Source: Herpetosiphonaceae bacterium | GTDB lineage: Bacteria > Chloroflexota > Chloroflexia > Chloroflexales > Kallotenuaceae | Direction: 5' to 3' | DNA length: 54,435 nucleotides | Assembly (NCBI GenBank): GCA_013821605.1 | Contig: JACDGP010000021.1 | Coordinates: 1 to 54,435 of the forward strand | Part shown: piece after piece, positions 9,139 through 20,000 of the stretch | Numbering within the stretch: the first letter of the stretch is position 1 | Layout of the letters: the number at the start of each line of letters is the position of its first letter | Made by a program: the position numbers and the translations under genes | The notes under the pieces: model-generated | What the model was told of the DNA's origin: nothing | Database searches by the model: none | Seen by the model: the letters and a program-made list of their open reading frames with translations, nothing else

Positions 9139-10164
9139 CTAGTTGAGCAGGGCTGCAAGCACGCGTTCCCAGCTAAGTGTGGCGACACGCTGCGGATTGT
9201 TGTGCCCCAAGGCAGTCGCGCGCTCAGCGGTCAGGCTAGCGATACTGTTGGCAAGTACTCGCGCAGCCGGTGCCACCACCAAGCCACTCACACCATCGAC
9301 CACGAACTCCAAAACTCCGCCTGCATCGGTCGTGGTAAGGACCGGTTTCGCAGCAGCGAAGGCTTCGACAGTCGCCAAGCCATAATCTTCATCGACCGGC
9401 GCATAAAAGACGCCCCGGCAGCCTGCATACAGCTCCACCAACTCCTGATCGTTCACATAGCCGGCGAAGTGCACACGCTCCCTGAGGCCCAGCTGCTGTG
9501 CCAGGGCTTCGAGCTGCCGGCGTTCGGGGCCGTCGCCGCTAATGATCACGTGTAAGGAACTGTCGGCCTGTGCTAAGGCATACAGCAGCAGATCGATCCG
9601 TTTGGCACGGTCCAGCCGCGCTGCTGACAGCAGATAATCACCATAAGGTCCAGTATGTAACAGTGGGGCGAGATGGCTCGGTGGGTAAAGCGTCGTCGCC
9701 TGTAAGCCATTATATTGTCTGAGCCGGTTCGCAACATTACGTGATATCGCATACAGACCCTGTGCTTCGCCGAGGGTCCGCCGGTCAAGTCGCATTAAGC
9801 GTGCACGGGCGGCTTGGTCGTCCGCTTGTGCGCCCCAATCACTAAGCGCTGTACCATACCAATCATAGGCCTGACGATGTTGGTGAACCAGCCATACCAC
9901 CTTGCGCGGATGGCGCACCGCATACGACGGAAACTTGGTCGCGATGACCATGTCAATGGGCACGCCGTCAACCGCTTCGAGATCAAGTAAACGCCACGCC
10001 AGTGCGCCACGCAAGATATTAGCGCGCGGACTCCATTGAAACGGTAAGGCAACAACTTCGGCGGCGTGACCCGCCGTACGTAGTGCAGTGCAGAGCCCCT
10101 CGGTCAGTGTTTCAGTGCCCCCACGCACAAACGGTACCTGGGTGGTGCAGATCAGGATGCGCAC
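9139..10164 (-). CDS. GT4 family glycosyltransferase
   Basis: A 341-residue GT-B fold glycosyltransferase. The N-terminus (ILICTTQVPFVRGGTETL) carries the glycine-rich acceptor-side loop of GT4 enzymes, and the C-terminal half has the E-x7-E nucleotide-sugar motif (EDYGLATVE). The start is a GTG that overlaps the rpoD stop codon, so it is translated as the last gene of the dnaG-rpoD operon. Donor and acceptor sugars are unknown. Having a glycosyltransferase tied to the sigma factor gene is unusual and has no obvious functional explanation. Confidence 0.85.
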   Translation of the reverse strand: MRILICTTQVPFVRGGTETLTEGLCTALRTAGHAAEVVALPFQWSPRANILRGALAWRLLDLEAVDGVPIDMVIATKFPSYAVRHPRKVVWLVHQHRQAYDWYGTALSDWGAQADDQAARARLMRLDRRTLGEAQGLYAISRNVANRLRQYNGLQATTLYPPSHLAPLLHTGPYGDYLLSAARLDRAKRIDLLLYALAQADSSLHVIISGDGPERRQLEALAQQLGLRERVHFAGYVNDQELVELYAGCRGVFYAPVDEDYGLATVEAFAAAKPVLTTTDAGGVLEFVVDGVSGLVVAPAARVLANSIASLTAERATALGHNNPQRVATLSWERVLAALLN

Positions 10165-11855
10165 TACTCCAAATAGTCCCGCAGTTTTTTACCGAGCTTG
10201 GGATGGCGCAGTTTGCGCAGCGCTTTCACTTCGATCTGCCGGATGCGTTCGCGGGTCACATCGAAGATTTTGCCGACATCTTCAAGCGTATTATGCCGGC
10301 CATTTTCTAGTGCGAGCTCGTTTTCACGCGGCTTGCTAGACACTGCGGATAGCTGTCTGCGCTCGTCCTCGTTGATTTGCAGCCCATAGCGTAGCTTGAT
10401 CACGAGCCGCTCGCGCTCACTGAGTTGGTCCAAGACCTGCTCAACGGCTTCTTTGAGCATCTGGTTCGTAGCTGCATCCGAGGGTGCTTCGATCTTCGAG
10501 TCCTCGATAAAGTCGCCCAGATTCGAATCTTCTTCCTGTCCGACCGGCGTTTCCAGCGATACCGGCTCCAAGGCGGCCTTGTGGATGTCGCGCACCTTGT
10601 TAGCGGCCCGCTCCAAGGCTTGCCGCAGCAGTGGATCATGTTGTTTACACGTCGCTACCAGCGCTGCTGGCCCGCATTGCAGCCGGATCCGCAGTTCTTC
10701 GGCCAGAATCTCCGGGACGTGACACTCCAGCGCCAGCTCTTGCGAGGTCGGATTGCGCCGTAGCTGCGGCTTGAGGAGATCACGGCACTCGTTGATCCGG
10801 AGAAACAGGGGGTTCGCCTCATCGGCCTGCTCCATGATCGCCGCGACTTTCTCGCTCGCCTGGGCCAGCATCAACGCCAAGTAGGGATCATAGACCTCCT
10901 TGCAATCGGGGTCGATCGCCGCCGGATTGAGTTGGAGTTGCAGCCGCTGATTATCCGGTAGAATGCTCGTGATGCGACACTCCAGCGCCAGTTCTAACAT
11001 ACTTGGTTCGCGGTCAAGTTCCTGGGCCAGATGCCGCGATACCTTGGTCAACCGGTTGATCGTCTCAACCATATGTACCGGAATGCGAATGGTGCGCGCT
11101 TGATCGGCGATCGCGCGGGTGATTGCCTGGCGAATCCACCAGGTCGCGTATGTAGAGAATTTATAGCCCTTACGGTAGTCAAATTTCTCGACTGCCCGCA
11201 ACAGGCCCATGTTGCCTTCTTGTACCAAATCCATCAGCGACAAACCACGGTTCATGTATTTTTTCGCAACCGAGACAACGAGCCGCAGGTTGGCTTCGGC
11301 CAGATGGTGCCGCGCATCCTCAGCGATCAGAATGGCGCGCTCGATCGCCTCGCGCTCGACCGAGGACAGATCGGCTTGCTTTTTGAGTTTGGCCTGTGCC
11401 TTCGCGCCCTGCTCGATCTGCTTCGCTAGGCGGTACTCCTGATCGCCTGAGAGCAGCGGCACACGGCCAATCTCGTGCAAGTACATGCGTACGGTGTCGC
11501 CAACGCCATTGTCACCGAAGTCGAGCCCATCATCCAGTACCACCATCGGCTCATTTTCGAACTCGATCGTAAAGGCATCTTCCTCGACCAGCCCATCCTC
11601 GATCATGATGCCTGCGCTGGCCAATGCCTCGTAAATCTCACCCAGCTTGTCTACATTCTCTTCGATCTGTGGTACAAGCTGCAAAATTTCTTCCTGCGTG
11701 ATCATACCCCGCTGTTTCCCGCGCGCGATCAGCTCTTCCACAGAGTGAACAGCTTCGGCGGCAGAAATCTCTTCGAGGGCCTGAACGCCTACGCTCGGTA
11801 GCTCAAGCTCGACATCCTCAACCAACTCCATTGGCATGTCAGACATACGGGGCAT
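10164..11855 (-). CDS. rpoD: housekeeping RNA polymerase sigma factor with duplicated region 3
   Basis: A 563-residue sigma-70 family primary factor. Region 1.2 is near 120-150, region 2 near 185-257 ([30 protein letters not shown]), region 3.0 near 259-280, and region 4.2 is the C-terminal helix-turn-helix ([20 protein letters not shown]). Region 3.1 is abnormal: residues 280-340 and 365-424 are diverged copies of one unit, both with ELALEC, PAA and CK, before the chain rejoins the normal [10 protein letters not shown] linker at 430. A further ~23-residue insert (about 494-520) splits region 4.1 from 4.2. The reading frame is intact throughout, so this is a working gene rather than a pseudogene. 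It follows dnaG after 57 bases, as in the macromolecular synthesis operon. Confidence 0.95.
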   Translation of the reverse strand: MPRMSDMPMELVEDVELELPSVGVQALEEISAAEAVHSVEELIARGKQRGMITQEEILQLVPQIEENVDKLGEIYEALASAGIMIEDGLVEEDAFTIEFENEPMVVLDDGLDFGDNGVGDTVRMYLHEIGRVPLLSGDQEYRLAKQIEQGAKAQAKLKKQADLSSVEREAIERAILIAEDARHHLAEANLRLVVSVAKKYMNRGLSLMDLVQEGNMGLLRAVEKFDYRKGYKFSTYATWWIRQAITRAIADQARTIRIPVHMVETINRLTKVSRHLAQELDREPSMLELALECRITSILPDNQRLQLQLNPAAIDPDCKEVYDPYLALMLAQASEKVAAIMEQADEANPLFLRINECRDLLKPQLRRNPTSQELALECHVPEILAEELRIRLQCGPAALVATCKQHDPLLRQALERAANKVRDIHKAALEPVSLETPVGQEEDSNLGDFIEDSKIEAPSDAATNQMLKEAVEQVLDQLSERERLVIKLRYGLQINEDERRQLSAVSSKPRENELALENGRHNTLEDVGKIFDVTRERIRQIEVKALRKLRHPKLGKKLRDYLE

Positions 11856-11912
11856 CTCCTGGTGGCCTTGGGCATTCGTGTTCGTCTCAGACGGATCGGA
11901 CGTGGGATAATG

Positions 11913-13856
11913 CTATCCCAGCGATTCTCGTCGCCAGAGTGGCTCAGGAAAATAGCTACTCTGGCGGGGGGTCGTAATCGCATTTTTGTAATCGTTCAGT
12001 GCCATGAGTTGCACCAGCAACTCGTGCTGTTCGGCCGGCTCCTCGACAGATTCGTACATAGCCTTAATCTGCTGCTGTCGCTGTTGTACAACCGTTTTGC
12101 GGAGTTCCAGTGCGATGGCTTCAGCGATCTCGGCGGCCCGAAAATGTGGTCCATATACGGGTAACGGTGGCGTGTCATGCCATTGTACCAGAGTTAGGGC
12201 ATGCTTGCGCAACGCGGGCGCTAGTGATGTGGCCCATTCCTCAAGCACCACTTGGTCTATACCCACCTGTTCATTCCATAGATCCCAGATCCAGCGATTT
12301 TCAGTTCGTTGGAGTGCCTCGCGAATATCGCCCCGAATAATCTCTTGGAGCGGTGGGAAGCGTGCGAGTTCACCTTTGAGAGCTGCCTCAACGCCCGGAC
12401 GGATGGTTGGAAAGCGCAAAAGTAGGGACACCAACTCATCCTCGCGAGCGTATTTCGCTTCGGGCGAACTTTCCTGCTCGCTCGGGATGACCATCAGTTT
12501 CGCTCGACCCCGCCGAGCAGACTCGACCGCTGCTCCGATGACGGCTTCGCTCAGCCCCACCAGTCCTGCCAGCTTTTGAACGTAATGCGCCCGCTCCGTA
12601 TCATGCTTGAGCAGCGCTATGATCGGTGCCAGCCGGTCAACGGCGATGGCGCGGCCTTTGCCGCTCGTTAAGTCGAGATCACCGGTCGAGGCATGCAGGT
12701 GATAGTCGAGCAGCGGCTCGGCCCGCGCGATTAACTGCCGCCAGCTGTGTGGATCATGCTGAATAACGTCGTCGGGATCCTGTCCCGGCGGTAAGGTTGC
12801 GATCTTAAGCGTACCTTCGAGATTTTGCTCCCAGCGAATACCACCTCGTGGTGTTATAAGCGGAGTATTGCTTGCTGTGTCAAGCGTATTCTGTAGTGCG
12901 TCGAGGCCCTTGGTCGTCGCATTTTCGCCGGCAGCGTCGGCGTCAAGGGCTAGGATTACGGTGCGGGTCAGTTTTTTAATTAAGCCTGCTTGATCTAGGG
13001 TGAGAGCCGTGCCCATTGGTGCCACCACATTGCGGAAGCCGAACTTGTGCGCGGTGATCACATCAAGGTAGCCTTCAACGACGACCACCGCATCCTCCTC
13101 CCGGATCGCTTCCCGGCCCTCATAAAAGCCGAACAGCAAACTGCCTTTATGAAACAGCGCGGTCTCGGGCGTGTTAAGGTATTTGGCGTGATCATCACCG
13201 ATGGCCCGCCCACCGAAGCCAACAATGATCCCTTTTGCGTTACGAATCGGGAAGATCAGTCGATTGCGAAAGCGGTCGTAATAGCCACCACCCTCGCGGT
13301 GAATGATCAAGCCAGCTGCTTCGATCTCTTCGGGTGTATGGCCCTTACGGTCCGTCAAGTAGACGAGGAGGTTACTCCATTCGTCGGCAGCGTAGCCGAT
13401 TTGCCACTGTTCGATCGTTGCTTCATCCAAGCTACGGCTTGCGGCATAGAGTCGCCCAGCTTCGCCCCGTTGGGCCTTACGTAGAATATGGCTCCAATAC
13501 ACAGCGGCATCTTCATTGATCTGCCGGATCGTCGCTTGGCGGCTATCTTCGGTCGCCTGCTCGGGTGTATGCGGCTGGAGTTGGACGCCCGTGCGCCCCG
13601 CCAGCTGTTCGAGTGCCCCGGCGAAATCCAGCCCCTGGCGTTGCATCACGAAGTTAAATGCATCGCCCGCCGCATGGCAGCCAAAGCAGTAGTAGCTTTG
13701 TGTGTCGGTGAAGACGTAAAAAGCGGGGGTGCGCGTGTTGGGATGGAACGGGCAAAACCCGCTCCAATTGCGCCCCGCTTTGCGCAATGCCACGCCGCTC
13801 CCGGTAATTAGATCGACCAGGTCAAGGCGTTGCTTGATGTCGTCGGTGACGCTCAC
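11913..13856 (-). CDS. dnaG: DNA primase DnaG
   Basis: About 647 residues. The CHC2 zinc site is CPFH ... CFGC near the N-terminus, and the TOPRIM catalytic centre shows VVVVEGYLDV and ILALDADAAGENA. It makes RNA primers at the replication fork. The start is taken as GTG 13856, whose GTGA overlaps the dgt stop; a GTG nine bases upstream (13865) is also possible. A short palindrome (11904-11919) covers the stop codon, just before rpoD. The C-terminal helicase-binding part is short on visible motifs but of normal length. Confidence 0.94.
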   Translation of the reverse strand: MSVTDDIKQRLDLVDLITGSGVALRKAGRNWSGFCPFHPNTRTPAFYVFTDTQSYYCFGCHAAGDAFNFVMQRQGLDFAGALEQLAGRTGVQLQPHTPEQATEDSRQATIRQINEDAAVYWSHILRKAQRGEAGRLYAASRSLDEATIEQWQIGYAADEWSNLLVYLTDRKGHTPEEIEAAGLIIHREGGGYYDRFRNRLIFPIRNAKGIIVGFGGRAIGDDHAKYLNTPETALFHKGSLLFGFYEGREAIREEDAVVVVEGYLDVITAHKFGFRNVVAPMGTALTLDQAGLIKKLTRTVILALDADAAGENATTKGLDALQNTLDTASNTPLITPRGGIRWEQNLEGTLKIATLPPGQDPDDVIQHDPHSWRQLIARAEPLLDYHLHASTGDLDLTSGKGRAIAVDRLAPIIALLKHDTERAHYVQKLAGLVGLSEAVIGAAVESARRGRAKLMVIPSEQESSPEAKYAREDELVSLLLRFPTIRPGVEAALKGELARFPPLQEIIRGDIREALQRTENRWIWDLWNEQVGIDQVVLEEWATSLAPALRKHALTLVQWHDTPPLPVYGPHFRAAEIAEAIALELRKTVVQQRQQQIKAMYESVEEPAEQHELLVQLMALNDYKNAITTPRQSSYFPEPLWRRESLG

Positions 13857-14929
13857 ATGCTCCACATGCGCGGGACATAGATGGCATTAAACGTTTTAAG
13901 CGCATACCGATCAGTCATGCCGGCGATATAGTCAACGACGGCACACTCAATCGGCTCGTTATGCTGCTCGTTGATTGCTCGCAACTCGCCGGGGATTTCT
14001 TCGGGATGCGTCTTGAAGTGTACGAACAGTTGCTCGATGACGAAGCGCACCTTATGATCATCGGTCTTGGCCGAGCTATTTTGATACACATGGTTGAACA
14101 TGAATTCGCGGAGCGCATTCGTCGCTGCGAGCACGGTGGGGCTCATGGTCATAATCGGTTGCTCAGGCACCGGTGCCTCACCGGTTGCCCACCAGTTCTG
14201 ATCGACCAGATCACAGACCATGGTGTTAATCCGCGCCGCAGGCGTATCGCCCAGCACGTTCAGAGCATCAGTCGGCAGATCCGCTTGTTGCAGGATACCG
14301 GCCCGGATTGCATCATCGATATCATGGTTAATATACGCGACGCTATCTGCGACCTTGATAATCTGACCCTCAAGCGTTGACGCTACACCCCACCCACGCG
14401 CACTAATATCTTTGCGGACCTTGGAATGGAGTGCGATCCCTTCGCGTACCACGAAAGTCAGGTTGAGGCCGGCACCCTGTTTTTCTAGCATCTCGACGAT
14501 GCGGCGACTTTGCTCGTTATGCCGAAATGAATGACCCAGCGCATGCGATAAGGCACTCTCGCCAGCATGGCCGAACGGTGTATGGCCGATATCATGCCCT
14601 AGCCCGATCGCCTCGACCAAGTCTTCATTAAGGCGTAATGCCCGCCCGATGGTACGTGCGATCTGTGTAACTTCCAGTGTGTGGGTGAGCCGGGTACGAT
14701 AATGATCGCCTTCGGGGGCGATAAAGACCTGAGTTTTATGCTCAAGCCGGCGAAAGGCTTTCGTATGGAGGATGCGATCACGGTCACGTTGGAAGCGGGT
14801 ACGCACCGGCGACTCCACTTCAGGCCGATCACGATCGGCTGTCGCGCTTTGCGCCGCCAGCGGGGAAAGCGCCCTGCGTTCAGCAGCTTCTAAAGTCTCC
14901 CGTACACGGCTATGACGCCCCTGCTCCAT
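13853..14929 (-). CDS. dgt: dGTPase-like deoxynucleoside triphosphate triphosphohydrolase
   Basis: A 358-residue HD-domain enzyme that would hydrolyse dNTPs to deoxynucleoside and triphosphate. The metal-binding HD motif is seen as LTHTLEVTQIAR and GHDIGHTPFGHAGE; the family signature RDRDRILHTKAFRRLEHKTQVF lies just before (quoted in part: HTKAFRRLEHKTQVF). The start at 14929 is chosen because AGGAGGAG stands eight bases upstream; the open frame extends further back but overlaps the preceding gene heavily. It overlaps the upstream membrane-protein gene by 20 bases and dnaG by four. A dgt-dnaG pairing is also known in other phyla. Confidence 0.9.
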   Translation of the reverse strand: MEQGRHSRVRETLEAAERRALSPLAAQSATADRDRPEVESPVRTRFQRDRDRILHTKAFRRLEHKTQVFIAPEGDHYRTRLTHTLEVTQIARTIGRALRLNEDLVEAIGLGHDIGHTPFGHAGESALSHALGHSFRHNEQSRRIVEMLEKQGAGLNLTFVVREGIALHSKVRKDISARGWGVASTLEGQIIKVADSVAYINHDIDDAIRAGILQQADLPTDALNVLGDTPAARINTMVCDLVDQNWWATGEAPVPEQPIMTMSPTVLAATNALREFMFNHVYQNSSAKTDDHKVRFVIEQLFVHFKTHPEEIPGELRAINEQHNEPIECAVVDYIAGMTDRYALKTFNAIYVPRMWSM

Positions 14930-15374
14930 CTGCCTGCTCCTCCTGGGATCCGTTGCTGGGTGTGGGCTGCATTGTACCCCGCATGCGTGCCTCCTGCAAC
15001 GCGGCGACGAGCGCTGCCAAGAGGTTAAGCCCAATCGTCAACTGGAAATACAGGCGGTGTCCGTTCCGCGTCGCTACATCAGCTCCTTGCAGCAGCCGCT
15101 CGATCCGGGCAGCCGTGAAGATGCTGAAAAAATAGATCATAAAGCACCAGAATGCGGCTTGCCATCCGTGCTCGCGGCGCGCCAGCAGCCAGCCCCAGTA
15201 GGTGACGAAAGGTGTGCCAAAGACCGTCCACACGAGGGCACGTACGACCTCACTATTACGAACATCGTGACTTCCGGCACTGGCATAAGCCGCCAACGCT
15301 GTCGCCGCTCCAATAACGGCACAGCCGGCGATCAGCAGGAAGATGCGGAGATTAAAGGACCTGCGTTGCATCAA
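14910..15374 (-). CDS. small membrane protein, function unknown
   Basis: A 154-residue protein with about four membrane segments (near 9-30, 46-62, 71-88 and 108-125) and a polar C-terminus rich in Gln/Glu/Gly. A second ATG directly follows the first. No family was recognised. It sits 26 bases after murT and overlaps dgt, so it is co-transcribed with both. By position it could be a membrane partner of cell-wall synthesis, but nothing in the sequence shows this. Confidence 0.7.
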   Translation of the reverse strand: MMQRRSFNLRIFLLIAGCAVIGAATALAAYASAGSHDVRNSEVVRALVWTVFGTPFVTYWGWLLARREHGWQAAFWCFMIYFFSIFTAARIERLLQGADVATRNGHRLYFQLTIGLNLLAALVAALQEARMRGTMQPTPSNGSQEEQADGAGAS

Positions 15375-15400
15375 GTATTACCTTATTAACACACATGGCG

Positions 15401-16804
15401 CTAATCCGCCCAGAAGGGGCGAGCGAAGCCACGCTCTACGAGTTCGGCGCGCAGATCCAACATTGCCGTATATGTTGGTAGCAGGTAGAGGGTATCGCCG
15501 GCTCCTAATTCAGCCAGCGCTCTATCGAGTGCCGTCGCACCATCAGCAATTGTCTCCATGTGATCCGGTGGAACACCGGCATATTTCAAGCGTACTGCCA
15601 TATCGGTAGCCCGCGTGCCGGTCACAATCGCATGCGCAACATGACCACCGAGCTGCTCCCAGTCAGCATCCCACAACCAGCTTACATCGGTACCATCGGC
15701 AATCCGATCATTGATCGCGATCAACAGGTGCAGCCCCTGCGCAGCCTCCGCTGTTCCCACGACCATGCGCACGGTTTCGCTGGCCCCTACCGGGTTTTTG
15801 ATCAAGGCCATCAGGATCTCATGCGCCCCGGCGCTGATCCGCTCGATTCGACCAAAGGCCGCCGCAAACCCTTCCAGCGCGTCGCGCATCTTCACGGGCG
15901 CGACCGGTAGTTGCAAGGCAGTTGCAATCGCGGCGGTGGCATTAATCGCATTGTACAAGCCCGGTAGCGGCAGCGTGAGGTCAAAACCTCCGTGCGGCTC
16001 GCGGATCGTTAGCTGCGAAGCGGCGGTTCCGGCGAGCCTCAGATGTTGCAAAGCGACATCCGTGGCGGGACGCGTGTTTCCGCAGTTGGGACAGTGCCAG
16101 TGGCCCATATGTCCATAAAAGTTGGGTGCGTAGTCCAGCGCCGTTCCACAGCGGCTACAAAAGGCCGAGTCTGCTGTGTGCCGCGCCGCACCAATCCCAT
16201 GTGACACATCTTCAAGGCCGTAATAAACCACCTTGCAGGCAAGACCGGCTCCCAAGTTCGCTACTGCCGGATCGTCGGCGTTCAGCACCACTGTCGAGCT
16301 TCCGGGCAAGCTCGCGAAGGCCGCTCGCCAACGCCGTGCAATCGTGTCGACTTCCCCGTACCGGTCTAGTTGGTCACGAAACAAATTCAGAACCAGCACA
16401 ATCCGTGGCTGGGTCTCGATGACTGCCGCCGGCACGTGTGCCTCATCGGTTTCAAACAGCGCGATGTCGGCCTGCGGGCGACCCCATAAATCGGTATTGG
16501 CAACCGCGGTCGTTGTCAGACCACTAAGCAGATTAGCACCGGCCCGATTATGCAACACGCGCCGACCATCAGCCCTCAGGATCGCGGCTACCATCCGAGC
16601 CGTAGTTGTTTTGCCATTCGTCCCTGTCACTAGGATTACCCCTTGCGGCAGGGCTTGCACCACATCCTGCAGCACGTGCGGCGCAACCCGTCGTGCTACC
16701 AAACCCGGCAGCGTCGTGCCACCACCCGCATGCAAACGCTGGCTTAGTTGTTGCGCAGTTTTACCAGCCAGTGTTGCTGCTGCTTGCCGAATCCGTAGTG
16801 CCAC
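15401..16804 (-). CDS. murT: MurT-type Mur ligase (lipid II isoglutaminyl synthase subunit)
   Basis: About 467 residues. The ATP-binding loop is VTGTNGKTTT, and a four-cysteine ribbon CSRCG ... CPNCG interrupts the Mur ligase central domain, a hallmark of MurT. The C-terminal part matches DUF1727. MurT with GatD amidates the D-Glu of lipid II. The start is put at GTG 16804, preceded by GGAGAA and placed so that the protein begins where the family does (ALRIRQAAATLAGK). Upstream in-frame codons lie over the promoter. No gatD neighbour exists in this window; the next gene is a membrane protein instead. Confidence 0.85.
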   Translation of the reverse strand: MALRIRQAAATLAGKTAQQLSQRLHAGGGTTLPGLVARRVAPHVLQDVVQALPQGVILVTGTNGKTTTARMVAAILRADGRRVLHNRAGANLLSGLTTTAVANTDLWGRPQADIALFETDEAHVPAAVIETQPRIVLVLNLFRDQLDRYGEVDTIARRWRAAFASLPGSSTVVLNADDPAVANLGAGLACKVVYYGLEDVSHGIGAARHTADSAFCSRCGTALDYAPNFYGHMGHWHCPNCGNTRPATDVALQHLRLAGTAASQLTIREPHGGFDLTLPLPGLYNAINATAAIATALQLPVAPVKMRDALEGFAAAFGRIERISAGAHEILMALIKNPVGASETVRMVVGTAEAAQGLHLLIAINDRIADGTDVSWLWDADWEQLGGHVAHAIVTGTRATDMAVRLKYAGVPPDHMETIADGATALDRALAELGAGDTLYLLPTYTAMLDLRAELVERGFARPFWAD

Positions 16805-16832
16805 GACTTCTCCAGAGGCGTTAAACGGCAGC

Positions 16833-16841
16833 ATTATAGCA
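16833..16841 (-). promoter_or_regulatory. extended -10 promoter of murT-dgt-dnaG-rpoD
   Basis: Minus-strand TGC-TATAAT. Predicted transcription starts near 16826, about 22 bases before GTG 16804. This promoter argues against the longer murT reading frame that begins upstream of it. Confidence 0.65.
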
Positions 16842-16967
16842 GCGATGCGAGGCTCGCGTCGGCGCAGGCGCAGCTCCAGCGCACCCTCAACCTCTTGCAT
16901 TGGGAATGTAGCCAATTAGTGTCGTAAAAGTGAGCAGAACATTAAGCCTACCTTAACAAAGGTACGG

Positions 16968-16973
16968 TATACT
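16968..16973 (+). promoter_or_regulatory. candidate -10 of the secreted nuclease gene
   Basis: TATACT lies 64 bases before the GTG start in the divergent intergenic region. The -35 region is weak. Confidence 0.4.
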
Positions 16974-17037
16974 CCCTGCCGTCTCGCGTTCCCCCTCTCG
17001 TACGCGTTCATAAGCAAGTGCCATGAAGGAGAAGTGT

Positions 17038-20000
17038 GTGAAGCAACATAGGGTAGCCGGTTTTAGCCTGTTCGCATTAGTGGCAAGTCTGTTGGCCGGT
17101 TGGTGGGCGGCACCTACCAGCGCTTTGTCAACCTCGCTTGTTATCAGCCAAGTCTACGGGGGTGGTGGGGCTACAAGCGGTAGTCCCACCTACAAAAACG
17201 ATTTCATCGAACTCTTTAACACCAGCAACGTTACCGTCTCGTTGAATGGCTATTCTGTTCAATATGGCAGTGCCACCGGGAGCAGCTGGCAGGCTACCAG
17301 CCTGACTGGGGCGGTTGACCCTGGCCACTATTTCCTTGTCCAGGAGGGTGGTGGTACTGTCGGCGGTACCCTACCGCCGGCCGATGCCATTGGCACGCTT
17401 AACATGAGTGCTACCGCTGGTAAAGTGGCGTTGGTTAACAGCGCTACAGCGTTGACTGGTGGCTGCCCGACAGTGCCAGTCGTTGATCTGCTTGGCTATG
17501 GCACGGCTAATTGTTCGGAGGGTAGCCCAACTGCTGCTTTGACCAACGTCACGGCGGCTACGCGCACGAATAGCTGCGTTGACACTGATCAGAACTCTAC
17601 TGACTTCACTGTAATCACAGCCAGCGCTCGCAACTCGAGCACGCCCGCTAATCCCTGCTCGCCTCTTCCCACGGCCACCAACACCCTTATACCGCCGACG
17701 GCGACCGATACGGCCGTTCCGACCGCCACTGCTACCTCGGACCCGAATAGTACTCCGACGGCGACCAGCATTGCGACGGCGACATCTACGGCAAGCCCGA
17801 CCAATACATCCACAAGCACGCCGACGAATACTGGTGTGCCGCCAACCGCAACTGCAACGAGTGCTCCACTCACGCCCATCTATACCATCCAGGGAGCAGC
17901 GCAACGTAGCTCATTGACTGGCAAACCTGTGACGACCCAAGGCGTCGTGACCGGTGTGAAAGTTCAGACGAGTAGCAGTGGTGCGCAAACCTTCGGCTTT
18001 TTCCTTCAGGATGCGGTCGGTGATGGCAATATTGCTACCTCAGATGCGATCCTTGTCTATACCGGTAGCAGCCGTCCTGTTGCAACGCTCCGTAGCTACG
18101 TTGGTCATAGCCTGCAGGTAGCAGGGACTATTTCTGAATACGTGGCAGGCACAGGTAGCTCACCCGTAACCGAGCTAGGCGGCAGCCTGATCATTACCGA
18201 TCTTGGCCAAGGACCAGCAATCACACCGGTGGTCATTGGAATGGGTGGCTGGATGCCACCAACCACGGTAATCGATGACGACAATAATACAACCTACGAC
18301 CCAACCACCGACGGTCTGGATTTCTACGAGTCGCTGGAAAGTATGCTTGTCCAGGTTAATAACGGCCTGGTCGTAGGTCCAACAAACCAATACGGTGAGT
18401 TTGTGGTGGTGGCTGACCGCGGTGCAAATGCGACTGGCCTCACCGCCCAGCGCTCGCTAGCCATTAGCCCCAATGATTTTAACCCAGAGCGCATCATGAT
18501 TGGCCAGGATAATATCGATGTTGCACCCGCCACAGGTGGAAACGGTAATCCCGCGCTCACGGTAGGCGACGTCACGAGCGGTGCGGTCATTGGCCCCCTC
18601 GACTATAATTTCAACAATTACAAGATCGAGCGGCCGGCGACACCACTCGTCATCGATACGACAACTGAGACGACGCCCGAGGTGACCGCGCCCCTTACGA
18701 GCAACAGTCAACTGCGAGTCGCTAGCTTCAACGTCGAAAACTTTTTCAATATCGGTGACCCGGGCGAGCCACAACGTATCCAGCGGGTTGCGGACGATAT
18801 CCGCGTCAACTTGGGTGCCCCCGATGTGCTCGTGGTCGATGAGATCCAGGATGACAGTGGGCGTACCGATGATGGTACGGTCACTGCTGAGAGTCACCTC
18901 ACCACGCTGACCGATATGATCAAGAGCGGCGGCGGACCCCAGTATCAGTGGCGGTATATCAATCCGGTGAACGATCAAGATGGTGGCGAGCCAGGTGGCA
19001 ACATTCGTGTGGTCTTCTTGTTTCGCGCCGATCGTGGGCTAACCTTTGTCGATAAGCCCGGTGGTGGCCCGACCATTGCGGATAGTGTTAATCCGGATGG
19101 TACACTGGCCCAAAGCCCGGGCCGCGTCGATCCCAATAACCCTGCTTTCACCTCTAGCCGCAAGCCGCTGGCCGGCGAATTCTTATTCAACGGTCATGAC
19201 ATCATTATCATCGGTAACCATTGGAACTCCAAGGGTGGCGATCAACCATTGTATGGTTCGACCCAGCCCCCTGTTCAAAGTTCGCAGACCCAGCGCGATC
19301 AACAGGCGACGGTCGTGCGTAGCTTCGTTGATCAAATCTTTGCCGGCAATCCTAACGCCAACGTTGTTGTGGCGGGTGATCTGAACGACTTCCAGTTCTC
19401 GCCCCCGCTCACGATTGTGAAAGGGAGTGGATCAACGGCGCTGATGGATCTCGTCGAGCGACCGGAGGTGGCTAACGAAGTCTATACCTATAATTATGAG
19501 GGCAATGCGCAGGTACTAGATCATATCCTGTATAGCCAAGCTCTGGCGCAGCAGCTAACCACCGTCGACATCGTCCATCTCGACTCGAGCTTCCCAGTCG
19601 GTGTTCGGGCGAGCGACCATGATCCTGATGTCGCGAATTTTGATCTTCCGGCGTCTGCGACGCCAACGCCAACCTCAACCAACACGTCTGTGCCGACGGC
19701 CACGAATACCCCGTCACCGACGAATACCCCGACGGCCACGAATACTGCGGTGCCGACAGCTACCAACACCCCCTCACCGACGAGTACCCCGACGGCCACG
19801 AACACATCCTTACCGACGGCGACCAATACACCGCTCCCAACAGCGACGAATACCCCAAGCCCAATGCCAACCGATGCTACCCCATCTGTCACTGCAAATG
19901 CAGCCACCGTCGTGGCCAACGAAGGGAAACTCGCGACGTTGACAGGCACATACTCCGATGCGGATGCAGGCGACAAGGTCACACTGACGGTGTCGGTCGG

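Noticed and set aside
16805-16915. Longer murT N-terminus
   Set aside because: These codons lie upstream of or over a TGC-TATAAT promoter and have no homology to the family; GTG 16804 has a ribosome site.
17371-17904. 177-residue antisense frame in the nuclease gene
   Set aside because: Arg/Gly-rich composition is the complement of Thr/Pro repeats; no evidence of a gene.
19660-19880. Possible CRISPR-like array
   Set aside because: The repeats are contiguous coding tandem units without spacers.
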